Shown here piece after piece: positions 36,301-48,860 of a DNA stretch of 64,000 nucleotides. Positions within the stretch are counted from its first letter, which is position 1, and the number at the start of each line of letters is the position of its first letter. The DNA lies in the NCBI GenBank assembly GCA_032719365.1, contig CM064861.1:77124863-77188862 (forward strand). The letters run 5' to 3'. This stretch comes from Prinsepia uniflora (lineage: Eukaryota; Streptophyta; Magnoliopsida; Rosales; Rosaceae). The notes under the pieces are model-generated. The model saw nothing but the letters and a program-made list of their open reading frames with translations, had not been told where the DNA came from and searched no databases. Made by a program: the position numbers and the translations under genes.

Positions 36301-37911
36301 TAATCAGCTTGACATGAAATCAAATTTTCTGCATTGAGGATCATCAAAAGAATAGCGACATACCAGTTTCGAAACTTTCTTCCAGAAGTGCGGTGTTGGC
36401 TTAGCTACTAAATAAGCTCTCTGCAAGGCCAATTCTTGTTCTTTTGTCCACCCTTGAACAATCTCAACACCTTCTTCATCTCTCTTTCTCTTTCCCCAAA
36501 CCCCAACTTCATTATTTTCACCATCTAAATCTTGCATTTTCCCTTCTCTACCTTCCACACTAACTGTTTCAGCACCAACTGAACCCCTCCTCTTCGCCCT
36601 TTTATTTTGTACATTAACAGCTGATTGCTCAATGCAAACCCTCCGAGATTTTCTTCGAGGTTCTCTAGACCCAGAACTCATCTTGGCACAATTACCAGAC
36701 CCATTATCAAATTTGACCAATTGGGATACTTTCTTTGGGACATCCTTATGTTCATCAACAGCAGATTGCTCAATACAAACCCTCTGAGATTTTTTTCGAG
36801 GTTCTGTAGACCCAGAACTCAACTTCGCACAATTACTCGACCCATCATCAACTTTGACCAATTTCTTCGACACTTTCTCTGGGAGATCCTTGTGTTCATC
36901 AACAAGAGATTGCTTAATCTTTCTTCGGGGACATCTTGACCCAGAACTCAACTTCGCACAATTAGTCGACCCATCATCAACTTTGTCCAATTTCTTCGAC
37001 ACTTTCTCTGGGAGATCCTTATCTTCATCAACGACAGATTGCTCAATACAGAACCTCTGAGATTTTCTAAGTGTTTCTCTTGACCCAGAACTCAACTTCG
37101 CACAATTCCTCGACCGATAGACAAATTCGACCAATTTCTTCGACACTTTCTCATTTTCATCAACAACAGACTGCTCAATGCGAAGCCTCCGAGATTTCCT
37201 TCGACATTCTCTTGACTCAGAACTTAACTTCGACTGATTACTCGACCCATTATCAAGTTCAACCAGTCTCTTCGACACTTTCCGTGGGAGAGCCTTATGT
37301 TCATCAACAGCAGATTGCTCAATACAAAACCTTGGAGATTTCCTTCGACATTCTCTTGACCCAGAACTCAACTTCGCACAATTACTCGACCCGTTATCAA
37401 ATTCGACTAATTTCTTCCGGAGATCCTTGTGTTCATCAACACCGACGAACTTATGATTCAAAATTCTTGAGCTCAACTTCGCACAATTACTCGAGCCATT
37501 ATCAAATTCGAACAATTTTTTCGAGACTTTTGGGGAATGCTTGTGGTCATCAGCACCGACGCGTTTCTGATTCAAAATCCTTGAAGATCGTCTAACACTC
37601 TGACACCCCTCAATCCCATTGTTCAATCTCGCATACTTTATCGACCCACCATTAGCTTTAATTGATTTCTTGGACCTGAGTAGCGAATTCAAAGAGTGTG
37701 TAACAGATCTGCTTCTGGGTTTGGACTTGGGGGTTCTCGGGTTTTCAGATTTTGAAGCGCACTTCTCAAGCTGGGCCAGTCTCTGAGATTTACGGAGAGT
37801 CGTGGAGGGTGGGTCGGCTTCTTCGGTAAACTTCGGGTGAAGAAATCTAGGAGACCTTCGGAGAGTTGTGCTTAGTTGCGGTGTGTTAACGGTGGAGTCT
37901 CTCTCAGGCAT
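33308..37911 (-). CDS. SANT/Myb-like nuclear protein with N-terminal repeat array
   Basis: Two exons: 37911-36364 and 34075-33308, joined across a 2.29-kb GT-AG intron (donor GTATGT, acceptor CTCAG), giving 771 residues. I use ATG 37911 (MPERDSTVN); the frame continues upstream only to a GTG. Residues about 80-470 hold a basic, Ser-rich array of ~40-residue repeats (NCAKLSSGSRE..RRKS, VDEHKDLP.KVSKKLV). A KRKRDEE stretch could be a nuclear signal. The SANT-like domain at about 487-533 (GWTKEQELALQRAY ... HFWKKVSKL-VPGKSAQECFDRV) is split by the intron. An acidic tail ends the protein. The WTKEQE.AL..A...P..FW..VS..VPGKS..EC pattern recalls MIS18BP1-type SANT domains. A chromatin or centromere role is a weak inference. 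Confidence 0.82.
34076..36363 (-). other. Long intron of the SANT-like gene
   Basis: 2,288 bp without repeats or TE termini that I can recognise. The donor (CTG|GTATGT) and acceptor (CTCAG|GTGCC) interrupt the SANT domain between Leu516 and Val517. Short exons hidden here cannot be excluded, but none is needed to keep the domain in frame. Confidence 0.7.
36600..37610 (-). repeat. Coding tandem repeats in the SANT-like gene (~120-bp unit, 8-9 copies)
   Basis: Minus-strand coding units share GACCCAGAACTCA (plus-strand reading), 'cgcacaattactcgaccc' and 'ttcatcaac..cagattgctcaat'. Units differ by whole-codon insertions and deletions, so the frame is preserved throughout, consistent with selection on the protein or recent expansion. 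Confidence 0.88.
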
Positions 37912-38182
37912 TTTGGCGAACACTAGGTGGGTCTTTTCATACGAAGATTTTGTGGAGGGGAAAATTAGCTGATATTCAAAAGTTCAAATTGCGAACTGGG
38001 CTCTCTCTGTAAGTCCACACGAATAGAATACAGAGTGGGCCGGAAATAAAACAATAAACCAAACTATAAATCCAAACCAACCGGCTTTTAAAAAAAAAAT
38101 TATTTGATTTAGTTTATTGATAGATAAAATGTCGCCACCTGTTAACGTATATTTTGATACTTGTTATAATTATAAGTAGATA
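37912..38182 (-). promoter_or_regulatory. Leader and likely promoter of the SANT-like gene
   Basis: Short GC-moderate stretch upstream of ATG 37911 with a CT-rich 'ctgggctctctctgtaagtcc'. No clear TATA box seen. The boundary is set by the repeat that follows. Confidence 0.35.
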
Positions 38183-38804
38183 TAGGTACGGGCGATTTAA
38201 TATGGATATTTGTAATATTTAAATATAAATTGTTAAATTTTTAACATATGATTTGATTTTTTTAAAATTAGAAATAAAATCGTTTCGATACAAACCGTTA
38301 TTAACAATTCAGTTTGGATCGAAACGTTTTGAAACTCTTTAGGCAGAAAAAAAAGAGCAAAGATATTAAAAATAAAAAGCAAGAATATAAAAAAATAACA
38401 GAATACTCAAAATTATGTATATTAAGCTTGTGCAAGGTTGGATTGCAAATATTACAACTATATTAAGATTTATCAAACAAAAAATATCACTTAATAATAT
38501 TTTATTATACTCTTATCTGAGTATACATGTATTTATCTGGATACATTTGGATAACTTTTTATTTTTATTATTTTTTACTTTGTATTAACAATAAATTTAA
38601 AAATTAATAAAATTAATATACTTCATAACGGTCTGGTTTTGATTTAACGGATTTTAAAAATAAAAATTCAAATCCAAACCATTAATAACGAAACAATTTG
38701 GATTCTCAAACTGTTTGGCTTTTATCTGGTCAAATCTTAATGTTGGATAAATAATGGTTTAAAACTGATCGATAAGCAGTTCTAACGGATTTATGCCCAC
38801 CCTT
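38183..38804. mobile_element. Possible hAT-like MITE (~620 bp)
   Basis: The left end TAGGTACGGGCGATTTAAT and, reverse-complemented, the right end TAAGGGTGGGCATAAATCC are similar to each other and to the TAGGGGTGGGCA ends of plant hAT MITEs. 'caaaccgttattaacaattc' and 'caaaccattaataacgaaac' recur inside. No 8-bp duplication found, so the assignment is tentative. Confidence 0.4.
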
Positions 38805-38939
38805 AATTACAATGGTCTGGAGATTAAAAAAATATTGGAGATAACAACAAAAGAAACATAATAGTTAAAGCACTTGTTTCAAGATCGCCATGTCCATGAT
38901 TCAACCCTTTAGTGTTACAAAGAACATTTGTTTTAGTTA

Positions 38940-39042
38940 GAGAGGTTGGCTCAGTTGGCAAAACTGAGTTCCTTTGAGGGGCTGTTCTTTGGAGGTCCAT
39001 AGTTCAAATCTTACTAGCAGTAACATCTTAGTCACCTACCAG
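38940..39042 (+). mobile_element. tRNA-related SINE-like fragment
   Basis: TGGCTCAGTTGG at 38947-38958 fits a pol III A box, and TAGTTCAAATC at 39000-39010 fits a B box at about tRNA spacing (42 bp). No complete cloverleaf forms, so it is more likely a SINE head than a tRNA gene. It abuts the TSD of the large hAT element. No poly-A or own TSD was identified. Confidence 0.35.
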
Positions 39043-40007
39043 AGTGTAGACAAGGATTGAAATATCGATATCGACGGATATATCGCTAGTTACGGATATC
39101 TCGCCGCAAATATCGGTATCGATATCGATATCATTTACGGTCAACAAATATGACAGAAATTGGGTTTAAAAGTTGGAAACTTGGAATGAAAGTTTGGGAA
39201 AAATTTAAGTACCAAATAATGGTTATATAGGACTAATTAAAACTATAAAATGACTTTGATATAATAAATATATGATGAATCATATGATAAAATATAGGTC
39301 TGCCGATAACTAACAATATAAAATCTTAAAGATAAACATAAATTAAAACATAATTTTATTGATAATGTTACACTAAGAATACTTTACACATTGAACTTCA
39401 TTAAAAACAAGTAAAGTGTCTACCAGATTGAAAATTAAATTGGTCTTCATCTACCAAGACACAAAAACTTTGCCAAGTGATGCTACTTGAACAAACAGAA
39501 ATGTATTGTTGGACATAGTATTCGTATACTTTCTTTGAATGACCTACTTTTCCTCCATAGATGGGGTAGTTAGGATTTACCCAACTAACTTCTCCATAAT
39601 CTTCATTGAGATGAGGATCATCATAGCCTCCATAACCATGTGGCATTTGAGGGAGATGGCTGTCTAACTGGTGGTACCATATGGACCGTAAACATATGGA
39701 TCATTTGAGTTGTTACTAGGATCGGTGCCCAAACTCACTGACTCAAAACTAATTGCCATGGAATCCTCAGAAGATGGGTTTCCATAACCTTTATATATGT
39801 TGCGTGTCCGAGTGTAATATTTCACAACACCATCGATTCCTACTCCTCATTCTCTACAACCATGATCATAATCTTGAGTGGCATAAGTGAAATCCGCCTC
39901 TCCAATAAATGGGCTCAAGGGTGCATATATTTCGGATACATGTTCATTTCCCCCGTCATCATCCCCTCCGTCATCCTTGCCTTCATCGTTTGTCTCAACA
40001 TCATCTC

Positions 40008-40010
<3 letters not shown>

Positions 40011-40083
<73 letters not shown>
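40011..40083. repeat. (CAT)n microsatellite in the tail of the hAT transposase remnant
   Basis: About 24 trinucleotide units. On the minus strand it continues an Asp-rich tract (GAT codons), which fits the acidic tails common in this transposase group. Confidence 0.95.
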
Positions 40084-40648
40084 TATAGATTTATTGTGAT
40101 GTAGTCCCTTACTAGTAGCATCAGCTCACAAGTCATGTCCAGCGGTAGAACTAAGTATTGATCTCTTCCATGAAGACATCTCCCGCTCACATTCTACTTC
40201 CTCACTCCCCACTTCTTCAGATAGTACTCTATCGACATTAACACTGTGTTCACTAGCAAGATGGGCTGCGCGAGGGTCATGTCTTCCTCTATCATCATCC
40301 AAGTGAGCTGGCATAATCCATGCTTGAAGTGGATCAACTTCATTACCTTCCACGTGTTGACCAGCAATTTCCAAAAGTTCAACGTAGTCTTCTTCCATAA
40401 CTTTGCTATATTTAGCTTCTTCATCTCTTAACTTAAGTTTCATGTTATAATAACAAAAAATAAGTTGTTCTAACTTTGAATATTTTCTTTGCTTTGTATG
40501 AATTAAAGTAAATGTACTCCAATTTCTCTCACATGCCGAAGATGAAGCCGTTTGTGATAATATACAAACTGTAATTTTTTGCAAGACTAGAGAAACTTGG
40601 CCATATAGTTCCCACCACTCCGTTGTCAATATCAAGTTTAATGTAAGA

Positions 40649-43600
40649 TGACACGACTTACCCCCAATCCCCCGGGATTAAGGGATAAGTCATGCTTCCG
40701 TCTAACTTACGTGCGACATGAAGGCTAAACCGACGACCAACCTCCACGTAACACATAAGCTGGGCAAGGGATTCCCAAGCGAACCGTCCAAAATATTTCC
40801 GGACTTCCCAGAGCGCGTATAATCTACTGTGGATCGCGTGTGTGATGTCTCCGTCTCTTTAACAACAGTCTGCACCGCAACAACCTGGAGGGTATCGAAA
40901 AACAAAAAAGACTGTGAGTGGACAAAAATAAATAATAAGTTCATAAAACATTTCATAAGAAAAGACATTTATACCCTCCGTTTAAAAACCAATGCATGCA
41001 TATAAAACTCATGTCATAAAACCATTTCATATTCAAGTTATTATAACCATTCATAAAACCAAAAGCTAGAAATCATTTCATCCTCAGCCCAAAACCCTCG
41101 AAATCCATATCATCCAGGTCATAGCCCAAAACATATGAAAACCATCATCATCGAAAACCATCAAGTTATCATCGAAATTCAAAACACATTTGAAACCACT
41201 TTTGAAACCCATTTCAATCAATCAAACCTGCTGGATCTATCCGAGTCTTTAAACTCAATAGTAATCCGAGTCTTTAAACTCAATCCAGGCATCAATATAA
41301 TCCGAGTCTTTAAACTTTCGTGTCTTTAAACTCAATAGGCCTACGGGGTTAATCACAATATCCGAGTCTTTAAACTCCCGAGTCTTTAAACTCAATCCAG
41401 GTCTTTAAACCCAATCTGGGCCCGCGCCCGTCACAATCATATCCAGGTCTTTAAACCCAATAATCAGATCTAGCAAATCCAATCCAAAACCAATTTAAAA
41501 CCATTTCCAAATCCACGTCCAAATCCGAATTCGAAATCACCATTTCGAATCCCAAGCCGAATCCGAAATCATCATCCCGAATCCAAATCCAGAATCTGGA
41601 AATCATATCCACAGTCCGTTTCCAAATCCAGAATCTAGAAATCATATCCACAATCCATTTCCAAATCCAAATCCGAAATCATCATTCCGCAAGCTAGCAT
41701 CTAGAATAATCATTTCGAACTCAAATCCAGAAATCCACTTTCAAGCTCCAAAACCGAATCTGGAATCATATTTCCGAAATCCAATTCCAAAACCCGAAAT
41801 CATATTTATCGAAATCACTTTTATGAACAGGGCTTCAAGCCCGAAATCACTTTTCAAAATCCATTATAAATAATTGGAATCAAATCATATTTCAAATCCC
41901 AAAATCAAATTATAAAATTCATTATTAAATCACAGCATAAATCCATAACTCGTAAAACGTGTAATTAAGTAAATATCTCGAAATACGTGCAAAACCATAA
42001 ACCATCAAGGTCATAATCATAAACATAGAATCACGTATAGAGAACATATAAAAACATTTATGCATGCATCATAAGTTAGAAAACAAAGTCCACTCACAGA
42101 CCATTAGCGTCGCCGCCTCGATGCGCGTGCAATTACGCTTTCCCGGCTAATCCACTATCACCGGATTTCTCAAACCTGTCCAAATCCCATAATAAGGTCA
42201 CTAACTACTTCATAATGATTCTACTAAAGCCCCGTAATTTTTTCGAATTTTTAACTATTTTTAACCCAGCCTTAAAACCTTCGGACATCCCGAAACATAT
42301 CGAAACGATATCCGATTGACTCAAAACCAGTGCCAAAATGTTCGATACATCGAATACATTAAAAGTCGTGTTGAAAACGTTCCCATGAATAATGTCACGC
42401 GCCCTCACGCGCCTCCCAAAGGGGCTACATGTGGGAGCCACGCGCCGGCTCCTGTTCATCTTCTTCCTCGGGTAAACCTGGTCTAGACCGGTTCGGTCCA
42501 TCCCGAACTGGCATGGCCGGTTTTGTCCAATTTTAACCCATTTTCACTTCTGTTTGAACCTATAGCTTCCTCCAGTAATTCCCTACACATTCATGACTTA
42601 AAAACATGAAATTCCAATCAAAATCATACCTTCCAAAATCGAAGAAAATCCTTCAATTTTTCTTCTCTGGTTTCGGCCACCACAGGCCACCTCAAGCCTT
42701 GGTTTCAAGTCAAAACTTCCCATTTTGACCTCTAGAATGTCATCCTAGCATCCAATTCAACCAGCCATCACTGAAACACGAGTTGCCATTTTCGTATTCA
42801 AATTCGATTTTCATGGAAATATCACTTACCTTCCCTTTCAAGCTTCAACTTCGAGTCCAGGGAGCTCGTCTCAACCTCCCAATCAATTTCCATTCAGGAA
42901 CCAGAAGCTAAATGACAGGACCCATCCCAATCCCCCCGGGATTAACGCGAGATGACCCTGCTCCCGTCTGACACGAAGTGTCAGACAAGGGATATTTCCA
43001 ACCTTTGCCCTCTCGGGCTATCAGAGTACGCCAGGATCCGGAGGAGGTATGTGATATCTCGATCTCTGCTACAGTCCACATCCGCTGTCAACCTGAAGGG
43101 CAGTCAAAACATTAAAAGCTGTGAGTGGACAAAACAAGAGTTTATAAAAACATTTCATAAGAAAGACATTTGTACCCTTCACTAAAAAGCATGCATGCAC
43201 TCGAAAACCATTTATCAAACCGTTCATTAGGGCCTTAGCCCTAAATCGTAAATAAAGCCGAATACACGGGCCACTGCCCAAATCCATGAAGATACCAACC
43301 ATACGAGCCACTGACCAAATCCATAAGGCACTCAGCCCAAAACCTGTACACATCACATATTATATATCGTACATACATATAATTCACACAACCAATCTGT
43401 CACGGTTTCCAAAGCTATGCGCGTGCTACCCGGGGTCTCAAACCCAAGTCTCTCAGAGTCCAAGGTCAATGTTCGTAGACCAATGACCCGTCCTCAGTCG
43501 GTGCTCCGTGACTACTCCAGGGTCCACCCAGGTCAACGACCTTCCCCGGGGGAGATAATACAAGTAAAGGAAGGAATATGAATATACATACATATATATA

Positions 43601-46600
43601 TACATAACATAAACATTCATGCCCGGTCCCCCTGAACCGTCATGATCTATAACATCCATTTAAGGGTTCATGCCCGGTTCCCATAAACCGTCATGTACCA
43701 CAATAACCATTCTAGGGTTCATGCCAGTTCCCATAAACCGCCATGAACTTGGAAATCCATCTAGGGTCCCTGACCCGAAATCATCAATGTAAAACAACTA
43801 GGTCTCGTGCCCGAACATATGACATCAGCTGGGCATCGTGCCCAATATCTAAGGGCCAGTCACGACTCCGATCGTAGTGATGTGTGTAACCATCCATCCA
43901 GGACCGCCCTCAATCCTGGTATGTCGCCTTGAATGAATCAACCGACGCGACCACCACAAGATCATGGTGCACTCATCACCGATCGATATCCTGAACCATC
44001 AGCACTCCGAAGTCGAGCCTCCATCGGCTACCAGAAAACAGATCGTGCATCGTGACCTCTCCGGAAGGAACACATTCCAATCCGGAGGCGAGCGTCATAT
44101 CGTCCGTCGTTGTGTATATAGCACTAGTCGCAACCACGATTTAGACCCGAAGGCCATCAATAGGGTCATATGCCCGAGATAAAACCAAATGAGTCTCACA
44201 CCCGAGTTTATCCTTTTGGAAATCCAAATCCATTTCATTTAAACCAATAAAGACAGACAAACCCATATTGGCACCGTATAGGGCCGAAACCTCGAAATAC
44301 GTGCCAATACGTAACCACATCCAAATGCACTCATGGCATCAAAAAACATGTATTAAAAAATATAATAAACATTTATGCATGCACTAATTTAGAAAACAAG
44401 GTCCGCTCACAGACCGTCTGAGCTACCACCTCGATATGCGTGCCATACGGCTCTCCTGAGCCAATCACCATCACCGGCACTCCCGAACCTGTCCAAATCG
44501 TAATAGAAGGTTACTGACTACTTAATTAACCTCTCACTAAAGCCCCGTAATTTTCCGGAAATTTTAACTATTTTTAATCCCAAACCTAAACCTTCCGATG
44601 CTTCGAACATTATCGAGACAGTGTACGATTGACACGAAACCAGTCCCAAAATGTTCGTTACATCGATTGACACGAAACCGGCCAGTTTGTTTCTGTTCTG
44701 CAACTGGACCAGCGTGACCGGTCCAGGCCTTTCCAATCCTCATTTTTCGTCCGCTTTCTTCCAATCCAATCCCTAAATTCCTATTTTCTCATTTCCTATC
44801 TATTCCAATTAACAAACCTAAGAGAAAACCACTAAAATCCATGGTTCCAATTTGAACCTCACGGCTATTTTTTCCCATCTTCCTTCCCACGGATCCTCAG
44901 CCAATAAACCACCTCAAAAACATCTTAAAAACTTCCTAATAGCCCCCTAATCTCAACTTAATCATCTAGAATCAACCTTAACGTGCAAAATCAAAAGAAA
45001 ATGAAAGTGGGTTAAACTGAGTACCTCTCGGGTTGTGGTGCCGTCCACGGCTGTTCCAGCCTCCTGCAGCTGTTCTCAGCCCCTCTCTCACTCTCTAGGT
45101 CCTCAGGCATGATCAAATAGGGTTTGGATTGGATTGGTTTGGGTGGAAGTGAGATCGGGTTGGGTTTGTTTGGATGAATGGAATGATCGATGCGTGTATG
45201 TTAAGGGGTGGCCAGTGGATGGGTGACACTTGTCACTCATCCATTGGGCAGGAACTAAATATCTGGGGCCCACTAGAATCCAAAAGTTAAGTCGTTTTGT
45301 AAAACGTGCAATAGTTCCTCGAAACTTCCTTGAACCGTAATTTCGCCGTCGAACATCCGAATTCGATGTGCCACCTGCCTATGGATTTGTATCGTCTTGA
45401 TCTACGTAACAGTCCTCGGCCCTCGGCCATCGGACCTCCCAGTCCAAAAGTCAACTATTTGCCCCTTTTAACTAAAACTACCATATTGCCCTTAAACTTC
45501 CGAACGTCATAACTTCTTCCTCGAATGTCGGAATTGAACGTGCCACCTGTCTATGAACTCGTGACGTCCTAAACTACGTCACGGTCATCGGTCAAAGTCC
45601 ATTTGACCGCCAGACTGAAAAGTCAATGTTTTGCCCACGCCTAGGGGCAAAATATTCATTTTGCATCGTTCGTCCGATTTCGCCCAACTAAACACGGATT
45701 AACCTCACTAATCACGATTAGTCGCTAATATAATCCTGGAATTCGGGACGGGTCGTTACACTAAAGGCCACGTTTACAGGTGATAGGGTCATTGGTTCCT
45801 CACGGTTTCACGTCTCCTCTATTTTTCACGGCGTCATGGCCACCATCCACGACGGCCCTTCACCAAGGTACCATTCAACTCCTCATCGTCCACTCTCTCA
45901 TCGTTCTTCACACCTCACTAGAAAATACTGAAGATTGAATGAATTGGGTGGAAGGGTTCTCATGGTTTCCTCTGTTTCTCCCTTCAAAATCGTGCAAACC
46001 ATAAGTTTAAAGCATTGTGACAATTGTGAGAAACGGTGAGGAGCTTCTACAACCATCTAGGGGAAGCCAAGTGTCCCAATATTGTTGGGTACCAATCCCA
46101 AGGTAAGCCATGTGTCCACAGATAACTGGGCACAGATCTCTAGGCAGTCAAAATGACCATTTTACCCCTGCTGCCACACAATTACCGTTTTCCCCCTAGC
46201 ATTTTTAGACCCATATTCGAGTCTTCTGAAGTCCAATTGACGCATGTGGCTTGTCGTTGTATTCAGGGGATCGAGAACTACCTAACGGTCCTAGAAATGC
46301 TTGAGAAATCCATGTCGTATGAAAAGTCAACGGTTTGCCCATTTTTAACAAAATTAAAAAAATACCCCAAATCTTCCGAACATCATAAATTTTTCCTCGA
46401 CTGTCGGAATCGAATGTGCCACCTGTCTATGAACTCGTGACGTCTCGAACTACGTCATAGTCATCAGCCAAAGTCCATTTGACAGCCCGAACAAAAAATC
46501 AACCGTTAGCCCAATTCGGGGGGGCAAAATTGTCATTTCGTACCGTCTGTCCGACATTGCCCAACTAATCAAAGATTAATTCTACTAATCCATCCTTAAT

Positions 46601-46638
46601 CACTAATCTAATCCTAGTTTCCGGGACGGGTCGTTACA
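40649..46638 (+). mobile_element. Outer solo-LTR-like insertion, 5-bp TSD TAAGA
   Basis: Starts TGACACGACTTACCCCC and ends GGGACGGGTCGTTACA, with TAAGA at 40644-40648 and 46639-46643. Without the inner insertion and its duplication it is about 3.14 kb. It matches the inner element end to end (CCCGGGATTAA near the start, 'cactcacagaccatt', 'gccccgtaatttt', 'atgaactcgtgacgtc' and the final 30 bp). No pol gene, so probably a solo LTR of a gypsy element. It interrupts the hAT transposase gene. 41220-41470 contains 'gagtctttaaactcaat' repeats. Confidence 0.8.
42913..45760 (+). mobile_element. Inner solo-LTR-like insertion (2,848 bp), 5-bp TSD CTAAA
   Basis: Starts TGACAGGACCCATCCC and ends GGGACGGGTCGTTACA, flanked by CTAAA at 42908-42912 and 45761-45765. 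It is inserted into its own relative (40649-46638), so it is the youngest layer here. The terminal inverted similarity TGACAGGACCC / TGTAACGACCC is longer than the usual TG..CA of LTRs. The internal 43650-44220 region repeats 'catgcccggttcccataaaccgtcatg'. No coding capacity seen. Confidence 0.85.
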
Positions 46639-48860
46639 TAAGAGGTATTATAAAGTGCTAATTCATACAATATCAAGTTAAATACAAGCATATACCTGGG
46701 GCATTGTCGTTCGTGATTGTACAGCCTTAGGTGAACGAAATATTTTCTGACCATCTCTAAAGTTGATCAACTACATTAAGAATTGTGTTGATATCATGTC
46801 ATAGATGTATAGATTCCAAAATATCAAGGTTCATATATGGTAGTGAACTTACGTCTATTCCAAAATTTTGTAAACCCAATTGCCCATTTGGATTCAATTT
46901 GAGGAATACTTGTTGAACTGGTTGGACGAGGTAGGAGTCATGCCCAACACCTGCTTGATATTGATATCGGGGATTCAAATAATAAGCTGCAAATCATGGA
47001 TAAAATTTGCTTAGTAAACAACAATAAAATAAAATATTAATAAGTTCAATAAGATAGAAATATACCAACGGCATGTAAGGGATGCACTAATGTTTTTTCC
47101 CATCGCTCCTGTATGATTTTGAGAACCCACTTCTTTCCTTTATGACGGGTTATCTTTTTTTTCATTCCATTGAACATATCATACATGATTGGCATGGTTG
47201 GGACTACCTCTGTATCAACAATTCGAAGGTTGCTGTATAAAGGTTCATATATTGACTGCATCATCTCCAAGGACTCCCAGAATCTTTGGTCGAGATATGA
47301 GCCTCAACCTTCTTCCTTTCCACTTTCCTACTCAGTGGGCTACCATGTCATTGATCACTGGTATACAATCTTCTAAGGCCAACTTTATGCTTAACTATAC
47401 TGTTTATACAAATATAGTTGGTTGCGAACCTTGTTGCACCAGGACAAATCAAGTCTCCTTGACAGAATTCATGCATCTGAGCTAGTAACCATAGATGATT
47501 ATAAATGTAGTTAGTTACCTGCCTAGCATTTTTTATGATGGTCGACATTGTCTCATTCTTCTCAATATCTTCAAATACTAGGTCTATACAATGGGCTACA
47601 CAAGGAGTCCAATAGATTGGATACGTCTTCATCATTTCTTTTCCAGCCTTCTTAAAGTTCGACCCATTATCAGTAACGATCTGTACAACATTTTGTACTC
47701 CAACCTCCTGAATATCTTCCTTCAACAAATTTTGTATGTACAAATAGTCTTTATGGCTTTTGGAAGAATCAACTGACCTGAGAAATACAGTTGAACCCTT
47801 ACTATATACCATGAAGTTGATTATGGATAACTTCGTTGGACCAATCCAACCATCACACATTATGGTACATCCATAAGTTTCCCAATGTTGCTTTTGTTGC
47901 TCCACATATGCCGTCATATCTTCATACTTCATAGGAAGATATTTATTTTTCCCTTCATATGGAGAAGGAATGGACACGCCTTCACCTGCAAACCAAAACA
48001 TAAGCTAGCATTTCATATTATTTCATAAGCTAAATAAAAATAAATCATAAATAAATTTATTAAATACCTGCTCGTTGGGCTTCAATAATCATATTCTTAA
48101 AATGATGAGAGTTGGCTTTATTTGGAGTTACACCTTCATATATAAAAAAATTTGCTTATGTATCGACCCAACTTCTCTTTCGTCAATTTCCACATAGATT
48201 TTACAGTCTTCTGTTGACTTCGTGGGGTTTTGTAGAGTTTTAGTTCTCGAGGAATTGAAAATGGATCACACAAACTTTATGATTGACTCATCTGTTGAGG
48301 TTGTTGACGACTGCTACTGCTTCTTTAAGCACCACGCATGGTACCAACTCCATAAGTGTCAACACTTCGCCGTGCCTCATCCCTCGATTCATTTACAGCA
48401 AAGCGATATGCTGCTCTCTCAGATCTATGCAAATCTGGTGGATAAGCGAATCCATCATCATCCTCTTCATCATCGCTATCATTAATCTGAATGTTCTGTT
48501 GAGTGTGTAGAGGATCTCCTCTCAAGCCAGCTCGTATGTTCTCACCAATCATATTCTTATTATGTCTAGCAGTATCTTTACTTTTGATCCATACTCTGAC
48601 CTCATCCTTAATAGCTTTAAGTACATCTTTACATTTTTGAACATTTTTTTTTGGATCAAAATCTGCTAGATGAAACTTTAATCGCGTTATGTTATGCCTC
48701 CACTCTGAAACTGATGTTAACAAAATGAACATATGACACCGTTTTTATTTCCAGGAATCACAATGGCATATTTCCATGCTGGGTCAATTCGTCCACGTCA
48801 TGGGCGGCTTTCACTTGCACTTGCACTTCCACTAGCCATTCTATGAAATCTAAGTTACAC

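Larger units (their letters stand above)
39401..48839 (-). pseudogene. hAT transposase (BED finger, DUF659, dimerisation domain), disrupted
   Basis: Starts at 48839 (MASGSASASESRP), followed at once by a stop. The BED-like finger region (DPAWKYAIVIPGNKNGVICSFC ... GGITRLKFHL) contains another stop. An acidic linker runs to 48325. DUF659 lies at about 48001-47348 (GWIGPTKLSIINFMV; VTDNGSNF; WTPCVAHCIDL), with following exons at 47270-47046 and about 46988-46856 (AAYYLNPRYQY, donor GTAAGT) and a short one near 46770-46700. The hAT dimerisation domain, 40635-40126, has TEWWELYG, SSACERNWSTF and IHTKQR. The Asp- and Gly/Tyr-rich tail runs to a stop at 39401. An LTR insertion at 40649 separates the dimerisation exon from the rest. 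Stops plus insertion make it non-functional. Confidence 0.85.

Noticed and set aside
36625..37595. Plus-strand ORFs across the SANT gene
   Set aside because: Antisense shadows of the repeated coding exon.
37912..37923. Upstream GTG as start of the SANT-like protein
   Set aside because: The frame before ATG 37911 begins with GTG; plant genes use ATG, and the ATG gives a natural N-terminus.
39862..40104. Plus-strand Ile- or Ser-rich frames at the CAT repeat
   Set aside because: Low-complexity readings of a microsatellite; the real coding strand is minus.
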